Source: Diadema setosum (taxonomy: Eukaryota; Echinodermata; Echinoidea; Diadematoida; Diadematidae). Taken from it: a stretch of 64,000 nt of DNA. Location: the NCBI GenBank assembly GCA_033980235.1, contig CM067075.1:35040385-35104384 (forward strand), given 5' to 3'. A model generated the notes under the pieces. It was not told the DNA's origin. It did no database searches and saw only the letters and a list, made by a program, of their open reading frames with translations. Shown one piece after another: positions 24,536 through 37,700 of this stretch. Each line of letters begins with the position of its first letter. Within the stretch, counting starts at the first letter, position 1. Both the position numbers and the translations under genes were made by a program.

Positions 24536-27500
24536 GTAGTATGTCAAGATTGCCATATTCATTCATATGGTTGTATCGTTCAAATTAGCTTTACATCCCA
24601 TTCCCATTATTTCACATACTTTGTGACATATTTCTACAGATTAATAGTAACTACAATAGGCCGAACAGAAAAGTGAAGATCACAAGTAGACAGAATGAAC
24701 TTTACACAACAATAAAAGTTACAGAATGTGCTTGAATCAGTCTTGATATCGAACGTATCTTAGGCAAATGGAGAATGTTGAGAAAGCCTTGGTAAGGTAG
24801 CTATCAATATAGGGAAGTATTTGATAGAAAATCCAGTTCCCCTGACATGCCTGAGGCTTCTCTCTCCATCCTGCTGATTAGTACCTTTAAGATTACAATG
24901 CAAGCGACATCATTGAGATGATGCTGTCTTTCCAAAGAGGTAAGGCCATTTGAAAAGAACCTAGCTTCGTACAGCATGAAGGACAGTACGATGAAAAACA
25001 AAGACAGAACAAAGACAAAACCGCCGACATTATTCATATCTTTCATGAAGCCATGTAAATACTTCTTGAAGTCGGCCGGTACACCTGCACTCAAAGACGC
25101 GTCAATCCAAACGTGACGATCTCATGTTCTGTTTATCCCGCCATAAAGAGAAGGACGGTCCCCAATGAAAATCGATAATGTCAAAAGAAGGGGACTTTTA
25201 CCAGTCATCATTTGGGATATAAAGTGACCTTTGCAGGAAAACAATACAGAATTACAAATTGGACAGTCAGTGAGTGGATTAATAAAAACAAAAGCATCGA
25301 CTCTGTAAGCGCTTACGGGGTTTTCGCTTGCGTGCAATTTAATGAGCTTTTCTTTCTCCGAAGTTGAGCAGCGAATGACGTAGGCTACGAGGGATCGGAG
25401 CCCCCGGAGGTTGATCGGTGGCTCAGGGCTCGGATTTACTGATGCACACACCGACCAACGCGCCCAGTTGTAGGGCATCTTAGCATAAATCTTGCTCGTA
25501 GCTCCAAGGCCATGGCGGATTTCCAGGTCAGGTTCGCTCTTGATCTGAAGGAGATGTCGATAGATCGTGCTCAGAAATACCCCCCCCCCCCCCCATTAGC
25601 GTGGTCTGCCCTTTCCAAACTCCACATAGAGACTGCATACCGACAATAGAATAATCATTCCATAAACCGTATAAGCATACTGCAAGATAATACCCCGATT
25701 GAGCTGCGTATTGATTCACATGTCAATGGTTATTTTTGCCAAGGATATTTAACTTCTTGGCGATGGTTTGGATAACCGAGAAGCCAACTCGAACTCCGGC
25801 ACTTTAAATCATACCCGGTTTGAGGGCACACTTCAGTTTGTGAACCGTGGTCACGTCCATTCGTAGGATAACCAGTACACTTGACAACCAGTCACGTACA
25901 GTTGGTTTATTCTTAGACTTGAAAGAGGTCTTGGGAAGGGCGTGGGTGGGGGGGGGGGGGGGGGGGGAGGGGGTGACAAACAAGTGGTCATTGTAGCGTA
26001 CATAGGATGTCATTTGTATTTCGAGATGGCGAGCGCGACAGGCTTATAAGCTTTAGTTTCCTCTCGCCTAACAGAATTTTAGATTTCGATTAGGCATCTT
26101 GCTGTGCTTTACCAGCTGCCCAATGTTATGATTTGTTTTCGCTATCAGAATCATAACGGCAGGAACACACAAATACCTATTACATATTACTAGTATACTA
26201 CTTGATCCAAGCAGCTTTACTTTTTCTTTATTCCAAAATTAATCAGTTCTTTATCAATTTTTGCGTTTCTATTGCAGGCTTATACTATCAGAACCCAAAC
26301 CTATGTAATTTGGTGTACAACCAACATTTATGCCGCAAAGATTTGTATCCTACCAGAACGTAAAATGCTCTGCACGTTGAGGGTTCTGAAGGTTTTACTT
26401 AACCAGACTGTATGAATCACAACTCTTATGATTATACAATGCACTTAATGATAATTATATATATGTTTCTTGATCTTGTTTAATTCTCACATTTCAGCAG
26501 TGTTTAAGTAATGAAAAATTATAGCCTACCTTATATTTCAAGTGTTAAATTGACTTCTGTCGAGATTTGTGCCTTTATTTGATCCGTATGGTTTTAGGCG
26601 TACATAAATTGTTTCGTGCAGAATCTTGGGATGGGTTTCGTACCTTGTTAAATTTTGCATCGCCATTATCGATTTTAAGCGCGGGAAGAACGTCAGCCGT
26701 CCACTGAAACCCAGGCAGGCGCCTCAGACAATCCGTCCGGTCGCCTGAGAAATGGCCTTCCGCTCGAGATCTGCTGGATATTCCTCAGTCTCTTTCTCTT
26801 TATCTCTCTTCTTTTGGATACAGATGACGAAATCAATACGTGATTGAAGACCGATACACTGTCTTGAGTGAAACGGAGGAGTCTGGAATTCAGGAATTCA
26901 GATTTTCTTCATCAATAAAGCTAAAAAATGAAATTTATTCTAATTCACATACACAGGAAAATATAAAATAATGTTAATCTATCCGTCTTAGCTTATTGGG
27001 TTCTTTTTTATATAGATAGTTAAGATAAACATTTAAGGAAAACCAGATGTTCACACACTCATGAAACATGAAGATTTATTATTTGGTATAACGTGCTTTA
27101 ATCACCCAGATTTGGAGGAGAAGCTTAATTTTATATAAGCAGAATACCATATGAATATTTTTCAGATTAGTATCATTGTTATTATTGTCATCATAATCAC
27201 TGTCACCATCATCATCATTTTTATTACTGTTATTACGATGTCACTACACCTGGTATTAATATCATTCTTATCATCGCCTTCATTACCATTAACATTTTCT
27301 CCGCCTTCTTATTTGAGATAGAACTTTGTTGGATAAGTATGCTTCTCCGATTCTTACGTGATGGTTAACCTGAGACTGTGAGGCTGTTTTTTTTTTCCTT
27401 CAGCACCTCTATCTTGAGCTATTTTCCCCTTTTTAGCTGGACCTTTTTGTTCGAGAACAACGGAAACGCCATTGTTCTCTTTGTTCCGTTTTCTTTTGCA

Positions 27501-30500
27501 AGAATGCCGTTGTGAAACTAACCACCTCCAATTTGAGCGAACAATAATGTGGCATTCGCTGGAAGACAAAGAGGACGCCCTACACTTGTAATGAGTTTTA
27601 AGGGTTCTGCCCCAAAATGCGTTTTCGGGCATTGTGGCCCAGTCTCTCCACATCTCAAACTACACAAATAAAGACGATTTGAAGTGTGCACGTGTGTACT
27701 CAGAGAGTGAATGGAGCTAACGCTCGACAAATATCTGGGACAGCAACGAAATGGGAGACGAAATCAAATAACTATTTCCTGCGATCCTTGTAATTTTCGT
27801 CGCGGAGGACTACTCGAAGCTAATGATTTAATTGCGAGCGGCATTATTGACACGGGAACATCATGTCTTGCTGGTGTTTGCCATGATTGAGAGATTTCTA
27901 CACGCTATAGTCGGCGTTTCTCCTCACTTCGAAGCGTCGCATCGAATAGAAATAAAAAAGACAGCGAGATATTGAATAGTAGGAGTTATTTACTCCATTA
28001 TTTAGTTATGATATTAAAGAATGAGATAATACAGTAATGCAGTCTCAAAAGTGGTGTTAGCTAAAGATGTTAATTGTAAACCAGTGACAATGAGATATTA
28101 GCAGATCCTATATCAACATCAACATTGCTCACTGTTATGACAACACAATTGACTATCTATTCCTGCACAGTAGAGCTCAAAACGAAGCATAAATCACGAA
28201 CGGGCGATACTTGTATCAGTAGAAATCAGCGAAAGTTGATGAAAGACCCCCCCCCCCCAAAAAAAAAAAAAAAAAAAAAAAAGAATTAAAAAAATCGCCT
28301 TATGTTGGCATTTTTCTGCTCTTTAGAATTAGAAAGTTTAACAAAACAAACAGAGCATTAGCAAAGATGAAATGCAAATAAACTCATTGCACTACCTGCA
28401 ACTGTCTCTGAATTTCCTTTTGGTATGGAATTATGATATCATAATCACCAGAATATTTGTTTTCTAGAAGGTAACATACATATTATTATTTTGTGTTGCA
28501 TCAAAAAAAGAAAAAATCACACAAAGGAGCAGTGTTTGCAAAATTATTTGGAGACCACCATCGTGGGAATCTGCTGGGGAGGATGGTTACCCCAGGGCGG
28601 AGAAAAGCGACTGGCTTAAATGAAGCCATAGATGATAGTAACTATAGCTTACAGTGTGATGCGGGAGATTCATCTCAAACAGGTGAAAGAAATGCATGGA
28701 TTTTTGAGGCACGTGTAGATAGCGAGGATAAACTCACGATTGTACTAAAAATCACTGTAAATGTTCCTATTAACCTGCTACTTTGCAGTCGGAACCAAAC
28801 GTTAACATGCTTCCACGGGGAATTTTCGTGGCTGCGTTAATTTGACATAATACTCATCAGATAATTCCCCCTGCCGCACGCAATGTATGTGAATACTATA
28901 CTATTTCGCTATTTTTGCTATACTGCTATGTTTATTAGCGAGAATCGTCGTTGTAGTCACCGACTTCACAGAGTCAGCTTTCTCTTATTGATTTCTTGTC
29001 TTCCACTCTCTTTTCAACTCTAACTTTATATTGTTACGGTACTTTGAAAATAGAAATGAAGCAGAAATGAAGGAAAACCAAACCCAGACAAAACATGCGT
29101 GGTGGCGCGCTTCTCGTCACAACTCACAATGCTCCCTCCTCCTTCTCCTCCTCCTCTGATATGATCTCACACCTCAGAATATTCAGCTGTGTTTGACGGC
29201 GCCAAATCCAATTCCTTGGTAATCTTCTTTGTATACTTCCATTAACGTTACGTTTATATGTTGCAAAATATTTGTACTATACGCCATTTTACACGTTTTA
29301 TCATCAGCAGATATTTTTTTTTACCTTGCCATTACACTATATCTCTTCATTGCCTTTATATCTAATGTGACGTTGGGACCCCGTATCTTCATTTCCCTTC
29401 TGTAATATTGAGATGATACAGACCGAGACCCATGAAAATACCTCTCATTTGACTGGACATTGTTGGCACAAATTAAGACGAGTTCACACCTTTACGGAGC
29501 TCATATTTCGCTCTGTCAATCCAAGGAGGTAGATCCCTCCTTGGGCAACCCAATCCCATCAGAAGAGCTTTACATGACAACAGATGCCTACAAGGGCCTC
29601 CTCGCCTTTTGTGAGATGAGTTATTGACAGTTGGAATGGAGAGATTATGAGCTTCGGTCCATATATTACGTCAAACATTGCTTGTCGCGCATGCGCTTTT
29701 TGTCTGTCGCCTGTGCAGTGGTCACCACTGTCTGGCGTACCTCGAATTTGGGGACTGATTGCCGGAGAAGTGCACGGTTCGGTAGGCGCCGTGCGCCAAC
29801 GGGGATGTACCGCTTTTTCGTGGTCACTGCGTTTGGTCACTAAATCGATGACAGGGGTGCCACTCACTGACTGACTGCTTGAAATTTGTTTTTTATTTTT
29901 GCTGAGAACACTTTCTTCATTTCATGGTTCATTCTTGATGGGCAAGGATGTTAATTCCGCATATTAGACAGTGGTTTGCATGATTCCACCAGGAAAAAAA
30001 AAACACGTGTGAACAGACGGATGTGGTATATTGCTTCACTACCCTGGAGTGGTCTGACGTTGGAAACGATTTTGTTCCAGTCGAAAGTGTAATGACTGGA
30101 GTGTATCGCACACAGTCTTCGTAGGACGATCGGACGAATGTCCCGGACAGGAATTTTCTTGAGATGTTCACTAAAATGTCGAAAAAGTTTTTGTCTCAGC
30201 CGAAGGCAAAAATTTCATTTCAGGGTGAGTATGAACGAGTCATTTCAAAAATATGTCGATGAACGGGTTGTTTAAAGTGTGTTCTGCTAAAAATCTTGCG
30301 TTGTGCTCAGTTATTTTGAGTATGGCAGCTTTTGAATGCCGAGGACTACCTTGGAAGATTTATAACAGCTGATGTGTTCAAAAGAATTGTAAATGCTTCT
30401 GACATGTAGTAACCCGAACTCCTTCCAAAATAGCAACATGCTTCCTTACCCATTTCTCTTTTTTTTTTCTTTTCCTACTATAAAGAAGTCATATGGCTGG

Positions 30501-33500
30501 CGTCTACTTTCTCTCCTCTCGATTGCTTTCACTTCAGATGCGGTAAACTCTTATCGCACTCAATGCACTTTAAAGATGAATCGGGGATTGTCTCTGTTTC
30601 ATTCTTTTCATTCTCATACACACACGCAAACACACATACAAACTAATGTGTTGCCATGGAAATTTAGGTACACAGTAGTATTCCTCAAGTGTACTGCTAC
30701 GGATGCGTTTTTAATCGCCCCCCGCACATTTGCTGTGGTTGTACGGAACCTTCAGTCACTCGTCGAGAAAACGCGGCTTAGCCAACAGCGCAGACGACAC
30801 CTCGGTGTCACTACCAACCGTTTACACCATTAACCTGCTGATGCACATGAAGAGTGAGCACGATATTGAACAGGATTTCCACATGCGTTGGCAAGGATGG
30901 GAAAATAAATTGTCGATAAAGAAATGACGCTTTTGCACATGGTTTATCCAATGTTCACGAAGTCATCCGCGACGTGTTTTGTCACGATTTTTCCCTTTCC
31001 CTCTTTGCGGTTTTTCTTGCCTTATCCATTTGTTAACCACCATGTGAGCCGATCAATCAGACCTATACAATTATTTATAGCCTCTGTGAGCAAGTGAGAC
31101 GTCAGTTAGGTTGGTTGGTTGCCGGAAGGAGGAGTCCCCCATTTTGTTCTTTAAGTGGAGAACGGAACGTCACAATTCAACGTCAATGTCATCATAATGA
31201 GGCATTGTTACCCAATCCTACTTGGACAAGACCCTTTAAAACGGTTCTGCCGCTGACGTACTAATCTTCCCGATGCGCCGTATAAAGAGCAATGGATTTC
31301 CCTTTTTTGTTGTTGTTGTTGTTGATCTTGAACAAATTGCTCAGTTCTTTTGCGGTTGCACCGTGACGTGTAATTACAAATCGCCAAGGATGCATGATTG
31401 ATAGCCCGTTACAGGACGATCCCCTTCTTAATCAAGACCACCCTTAGGCTTAGGCACGTACTTTCCTTTTCCTTGATTTGATTTGCGCCATTGTGTAGCA
31501 GCATCTTCGGTATCACTGTCAAGACACAACCGATTATCAACATTCGCACATTTCCGCAGCGATTATTCGAAATGGGATTTTGTAATTGCCGAATACTAAA
31601 CGTTTTTAAGAAGTCAAAGAGATAGAATACGGTGTAAAAAAATGCGCATCTCAGAGTCAAATTGGACGGGTATCACCCCTTACATGATAGGCGTTTTAGT
31701 AACATGTCGCAAACCTTCAAGGAACATATGTCGCATATTGTTGTGTAGATACTGGTGTCATTTGCATTCCCAGTACATCGCAGTTCCACCAGATAATTAT
31801 GATTTTGTAGATATTTCAGACCCATATCCTCAGATGCGCTAGGCATGTCTTTCAATTCGATATTCTCCATATAGAAAAATGTTTCGGGATATCAGTACTA
31901 TAGTCGGGGCAAATAATTTCTATCCGTAATGGCACAGGCTTGGGATACGCTATGGATACCGGTTGTCAAGGAACTATGCACAAATCATAGTACATCAGTG
32001 ACATTGTTGTTCATGAGAATCAACGATTAATGGCCAGCATGATACATTTCAAACTGAAAACAAGATGGGGATTCTACTATACAGTAGAGTCGCTATTATC
32101 AAAGATTATGTCCATGATCTTCGGAATATCTTGATCTCAAGTTTCGGATAATCAATAAGTAAATCATAGATCTCTTTAGAGAACAGAGCACTAGCAATAG
32201 ACAAATACAGTAGATCTCCAGTTAGATAGAATCCCGAAAACTAAATTTCTGCGGCTGCCTAGAAAGAAGCTTCGATTAATGCTACGAACTGTTAAGAAAT
32301 GATGATTAAAGAGATCAAAATACGTTTAGAAGTATCAGCTGTTTCTGAACCCCCTCCAAATGGCGCGAAATCGGATTAGACGAAGGAGCTTCGTGATTAG
32401 ACGAATCCCCCTTACTGCTTCGATGTCTGAATGGATGTGATTTGAGTCTGAGCTGGATTTCTTATGTGCAAACCTCTCTTCTCCGCCGTTTGTGTGTATT
32501 CTTTGTTTTCTGATTTTTTCTTTCTCTATCTCTCTCTTCTGTAGGTCATTGGAGGTGACCCTATCTATACCCCCTAAATCTCATTCATGAACAGCATGGC
32601 ACGTCAGCATTTACAGATTAAATTTGTGGCCTACTAAGTAAAAAAAAAAAAAACAACAGTTTTAAATTTAGAAAGAAATCTCACGTAGTAGAGCATTCTC
32701 AAACATGTCAAATGAACCTATACGGTAACCTGGCAGCCTGTGTATTAAATCTATGGGGATTTCAGAATGGAACGGGATATAAATTCTGTAAAAGAAGTCG
32801 TAATAAAGTACCAACACTGTCGTGGAACTAGTTTCATTTGTTATTCATACAGGCCAGTATAACAGTTCTCCAGTTCTCGAGTTTTGAAGAAGTGGTGCAT
32901 GTCTGAAAATTATGGCAGCTGCATGTATCAAAAAACGAAGACACAAATAAACAAAAGCAAAAAAAAAAAAATGCTGTAAAAATAATTGTGAATGAAATAG
33001 CTCAATTCCATCTTAACTTTCATGGAACATCTGTAAAGAGTTTATTCCAATCCGAGTTTCTAAAATAACAAAGCCATTACAGTAAAAGTAAATTCGAAAC
33101 TTGTCCATGGTACTTCCTTGGAGAAGTTCTGAGCTAAAAATAATATCGCTTGGAAGTTTATCTCTTCTCCCTGTTATTCAAAACTCATATACCCCAAGAA
33201 AACTGTGCGATGGCTATATTTCTCTTCGCTCTCACTGTTCAGCCTTATGCCAACAAATCTAGTCGCGTTACTTTATTGATTGCTCCATTCACGAAGAAAG
33301 CACACCTCTTCAATTCTCTTCTCTTTTCTGAGATACTCGGGTCATTTGTACTCCTCTGGTCTGAAATACATAACACGTAATCGATTTAACAAGGAAGAAC
33401 AAAAGCTAAAGGGAAGACTAAGGTCTCGAAATGGCACTTAATCCTTTGAATCGTGTTGAGAGTGTCTCTCGTAACCGTTCGTCGTTTGTGAGAAAAAGCT

Positions 33501-36500
33501 ATGGTTGCCCTGCAGCAGAACGTTGTTGAATCGAAAACCCGAAACTGTAATACGAACTATACATCATCACCACAGAGATTGGCATTGACGAATCGTCTTG
33601 TTTTAATGTAATTGCTTTGAACTAATCACATTTCGTCTTTAAAAAAAACCACACACAACAACAAACGAAAACATAAGCATGCGGCCAGTGTCTCTATATA
33701 GATTGTATAAAACGATTTTGTGAAAAATTATGGTTGAAAATGACCATTGGTTGTTTCAAGTCAATTAAAATTTATGGGTGATAACATTTTCGATAATGAT
33801 GACAAGATTTTACTTCTATCGTGATTTTTGTCCATGAATTCATTGATAATGACATGATAAGTTTTAAAACTTTTAAAAGCTTGAATGTTCCTTTGCACGT
33901 CTGAACACTAGTATACAGTAGTATACACCAGTCTGATAATCTTTTGAATTGGGTCACCACATTAATTGTTAGGCAGTGTTGGAGGTTTAAGCCTCCATTA
34001 ACGTATGATAAGATAGTGACATTCATTGTTCAGCGGATGTGATAAAGTTTGCCTCACAACAAATACTTTGACTGACGTGTAGTCCTGGCATTTATTTCCA
34101 CTGCCCTAGACTACCAGAACAATACCGGTTATTTGTCCAAGAAAATCGATATTTGTCATTAACGGCCATTTGGAGCGGTCGCTTTTGTGCACATTCTTCG
34201 CTAACAACACATGAGTGTTGTCAGTTATCGTAACGGCGTTGTCTTTCCACGAGAAATGCTCGACAGGCGTGTGCGTAAGTTAAGGTACGAATGGAGACAT
34301 AATTGCGCCCTTACAGATAAGTGTCTACCTAGATTAAGTGGTGAGTTTCTATACTCTGACAAACGTTTGACACACGCTTAAATCCCGTTTCAGTCAATTA
34401 TGGGTTTCTTTTGCATTCTTTCCTCCTTCTCTTACACAGCTACACATTTGATACCTAATCATCTATGTAGCGGCGTATGATTGATTCCTGCTAAGTATTA
34501 TGATATAGAATATTGTGCCAATTGCATGCGTAAACATAAGTAGAGAGGATCTAAGATTGTCGTCATGACAACAAAGCAAACACACTCATCGTCTGAAGCT
34601 GAAATAATATTTGGCAGCAATTGTATGTTCCAAAAAAATGCTAGACATTTATGCATGCCTGGATTCAGTGTTAAATGAGTTCGTTAGGAATAGATGTGAG
34701 TAAAGTTTGTTAAAATCTGGTGTCTTCCTATATGGCTTCAGATTTAGGATAAAACCGCACAAACAAAGAAACAAACAGCCAACGTCCATCATGAATGCTT
34801 GTTTACAGTCCATATTATTACAATGCAATCACAAATCACTTTTAAATCTTTCTCTCTATAACCATATCTTTAAGTCGATTTTTTTTTTTTGCGTGGACCT
34901 GTGTGAGACAAGCTCCAAAGGCAAGTTGAAGATCTCTGAATAGATTATATCGTTTTTCTGATGAAAGAAGCCGCGTCCGATAGTAACAATCAATCAAGCC
35001 TCAGTCCATGGTCAGTTTGTATCTAAAACGTCCATTCATGAACGGACACGAGGCAGCTGCAAATGCACGTGTTCGTTTTCTACTATTTCTAAATCATGTC
35101 AGTTCTTCTACTACCAGGTCGATATTTTTTTCTTATTTTGTGTAAACCTCTCCAATTACTCTATCCGATCGAAAAGAGCATCGCAAATGCCGACAAACCC
35201 CAACTGTTAATAAAATCCAAAGATTCACTTAAAGATGAATGCTGTCTTTCAGGAGGTTTTTGCCGAACCTTCCGATTGATAGAGCAAGTCGTCGTGGAAA
35301 TTCGCCGAACTCAAATCATTTACGCTTTGATACTCCATTCATCTGGCTGCATAATTTTACTTCTATCAACACGCCAAAGGTAACGATGTTGCCATAGTAA
35401 ATGGCGATGCAGACCCGTTATCTCTGGGTCAAAAGCCAGCAACAACAACTAAATAATTGGGGGGAAAAATAACCAAACAAACAAACATACCCATTCTACA
35501 TTCAAAGCGTGGCTGATCTGGGTGGTTTGGTAAGTTGGCGGTTTGAACGCAAGAATATTGAGGCATCCTCATTCCCAGTGACGGTATGACCACTCGTCTT
35601 TGTTACTCTTTGTTAATGAATGTCGCTGTTATAGCAGAGAGTCAATGTTCTTCTTTTTTTTTATTCAATTCACTTCTATTTTACTTTCATCCAACGAAAG
35701 GTAGTACATCTACAAAGTATGCATTTGATAAATCATATTGTCAACAATTTGTAAGAAATACAAGTTATAAAGTGTAATACAAATTATATCAACGAAAGAA
35801 TAGAAATAAAATGAATAGAAACAATGATATCTTTGTCCGGGAATATCATCAATGGTGAATATTGTTGTCACTTACAGAAAGTGTTATTTTCCAAATGGAA
35901 AGACGTCTGTTTCTGCCACAACAAGTTTGCTAGCTTTCACAAAGAAATTGATGGCTGAAATCCTTTCCTGTGATGAAAATGTTGGCTTTTCGGGGTCAGT
36001 CGGGACATGCACCAACTATAAGTGTCTCTTTTGATGTGTAAAATTAGTCATCACGCCCACAGAGTGTTGTCGTGTCTCTTGAAATCCTGAGAGAAAGAGA
36101 AAAAAATCCAACAGCAAACCTTTATTTTTCTCATTTCCAGAATTTCTTCACAATATAAAAGCATCTCACCTCGCTCGTTGATCGAATGGTTAGACGATTG
36201 CATGGGTCAGTCGTAGCTTTCACGTTGGCGCTTGAAGAGAAACGCTTAGATCAATATTGAACTAGTGTGAGAATATTCTCCGGACAAGTTCCATTGTTGA
36301 CCCACTCTTACACCTCATTCGCAAAAGCCTTTTCGACTGACCTACAATGGACTTGACACCATTACCTTTTGTGCCCCCTTGGACGTCAGAGAGAAGCGCC
36401 CAAATTTAGCTCTAATTAACGAGAAATCCTTGTCCCCTTGTGCCCCTTGTCCATTCTCCCCTCAATCCTTATCCCCTCAATACCGGCACTCTCTTGGCGG

Positions 36501-37440
36501 TATTGAAAGTGCTCTTTAAACTCCGAATTTGTTCTTTAATGCTCCTCCTTTGGCTGATTCTGGGGCTATTCAAGAGAGAAAGAAAAAGGTCCGTCCCGGA
36601 TGAAGAATAGATGGGAAAATCGCCTTAGGATGCTGAAAACTTATCAGTTTATTGCACGGGGCAGAAAAAAGGTGATGTTTTGGAGCTCATTTGAGAAATC
36701 GGCACCACTCTATCTAATTCCATTAGCTTCTTCAGTATTCATCTTCAGAGAGTAGCATTTCCCCTGATGGTAGTGTTTGCAGTTGTAAGATCAAGATTTT
36801 ATGTTTTAATCAGATGTGTATACAACTCAAATAAAAGGCGATATAAAACAGTTATATCACGGTGAAATTTCTTTGGAAGCATATCGGCAACAGAACTGAC
36901 CATTCCTTGCCTTTCTTGGAAGTCGCTGGTAGGTTGAAATGAGACTCGTGAAAAGTCATGATAGCGAATCATCAATCATGACATGATCAGGATATGATAC
37001 TGAAAAAAAAAATCATGTGGCTCTGCGCAGTATGATTTTATCACGTGGTACAATAATTACTTGAAAGCAACATTTTGAGCCTTATCCTCATTCTCGAATT
37101 CCAGGAAATTGAAAGTTGATTCGTTGAAAGGCGAATCCGCGTCTCGGTAGCTTGATTGTCCCTCTCAGACTGTGTCATACTAGTGCGAAAATATGTTAGC
37201 AGGTAAATGAAAAAAAAAGAAAATCAACTACGAGGTATGTGTATTCCAGAGAAAGACAAAAAAAAAACAAGAAAATGAGCATAAAAGTCAATAAAATCAC
37301 ACTTCGTGGTGTTTTGAAGATATATTTCTGATGAAAACATGAAAACAAAATCAAAATGGATTTTTAATTTGTTCGCGCTAGTTTAATAAGCCCAACGCCA
37401 TTTCAGTCATCTGCACACGTGTGTATGCACGTTCTCCCGT
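24536..37440. other. Central part of intron 1, no supported genes
   Basis: This 13-kb stretch has no exon I can defend. It holds poly-C/poly-G runs (about 25579, 25950), an ATT/ATC triplet region (about 27170-27300), a poly-C/poly-A junction (about 28246-28282), a hairpin CCAAGGAGGTAG...CCTCCTTGG at about 29522-29545, and a TTG repeat near 31310. A minus-strand open frame at 24804-25094 with a clear hydrophobic segment is discussed as a finding but not called as a gene. Confidence 0.4.
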
Positions 37441-37700
37441 TCGTTCGTTCCCATGACATTTAGACATTTACCAGGGAAGCTCGATAATTCTAATGCGTAT
37501 GCGTCATCCATGACGTCACAGGTAAGGCAGGTACTCGCTCTTCGACCACCCTGCCGTTCGTGGCCTGAGCTGGGAGCTGCGGTCGCCGACCGACGCCTTT
37601 CGCACGCACTCGGCCGATCTGGCGGCCAGTGTAGCATGCGAGGAGAGGAACGACCAGCAAACCACCATGTCAAGGGACAAGTCTGCGCTGATTCTACTTG
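37441..37700 (+). promoter_or_regulatory. GC- and CpG-richer island inside intron 1 with a consensus CRE
   Basis: This block is distinctly richer in GC and CpG than its surroundings. It contains a perfect TGACGTCA at 37511-37518 followed immediately by a donor-like CACAG|GTAAGG. Frames are open on both strands, as expected in GC-rich DNA. It could be an alternative first exon/promoter of the BTB gene or an enhancer; the assignment is inference from composition only. Confidence 0.25.

Noticed and set aside
24385..24588. Lys/Glu-rich and Ser/Phe/Leu-rich frames
   Set aside because: Both are translations of the GAAA microsatellite.
30393..30833. 146-codon open frame
   Set aside because: Longest frame inside intron 1, but low-complexity (poly-Phe from a T-run, His-Thr from a CA repeat) and no family resemblance.
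32085..32260. Possible Tigger-type element starting ACAGTAGAGTCGCTATTATC
   Set aside because: No convincing inverted partner at the other end; the nearby CAGTAGATCTCC string is only partly similar and in the same direction.
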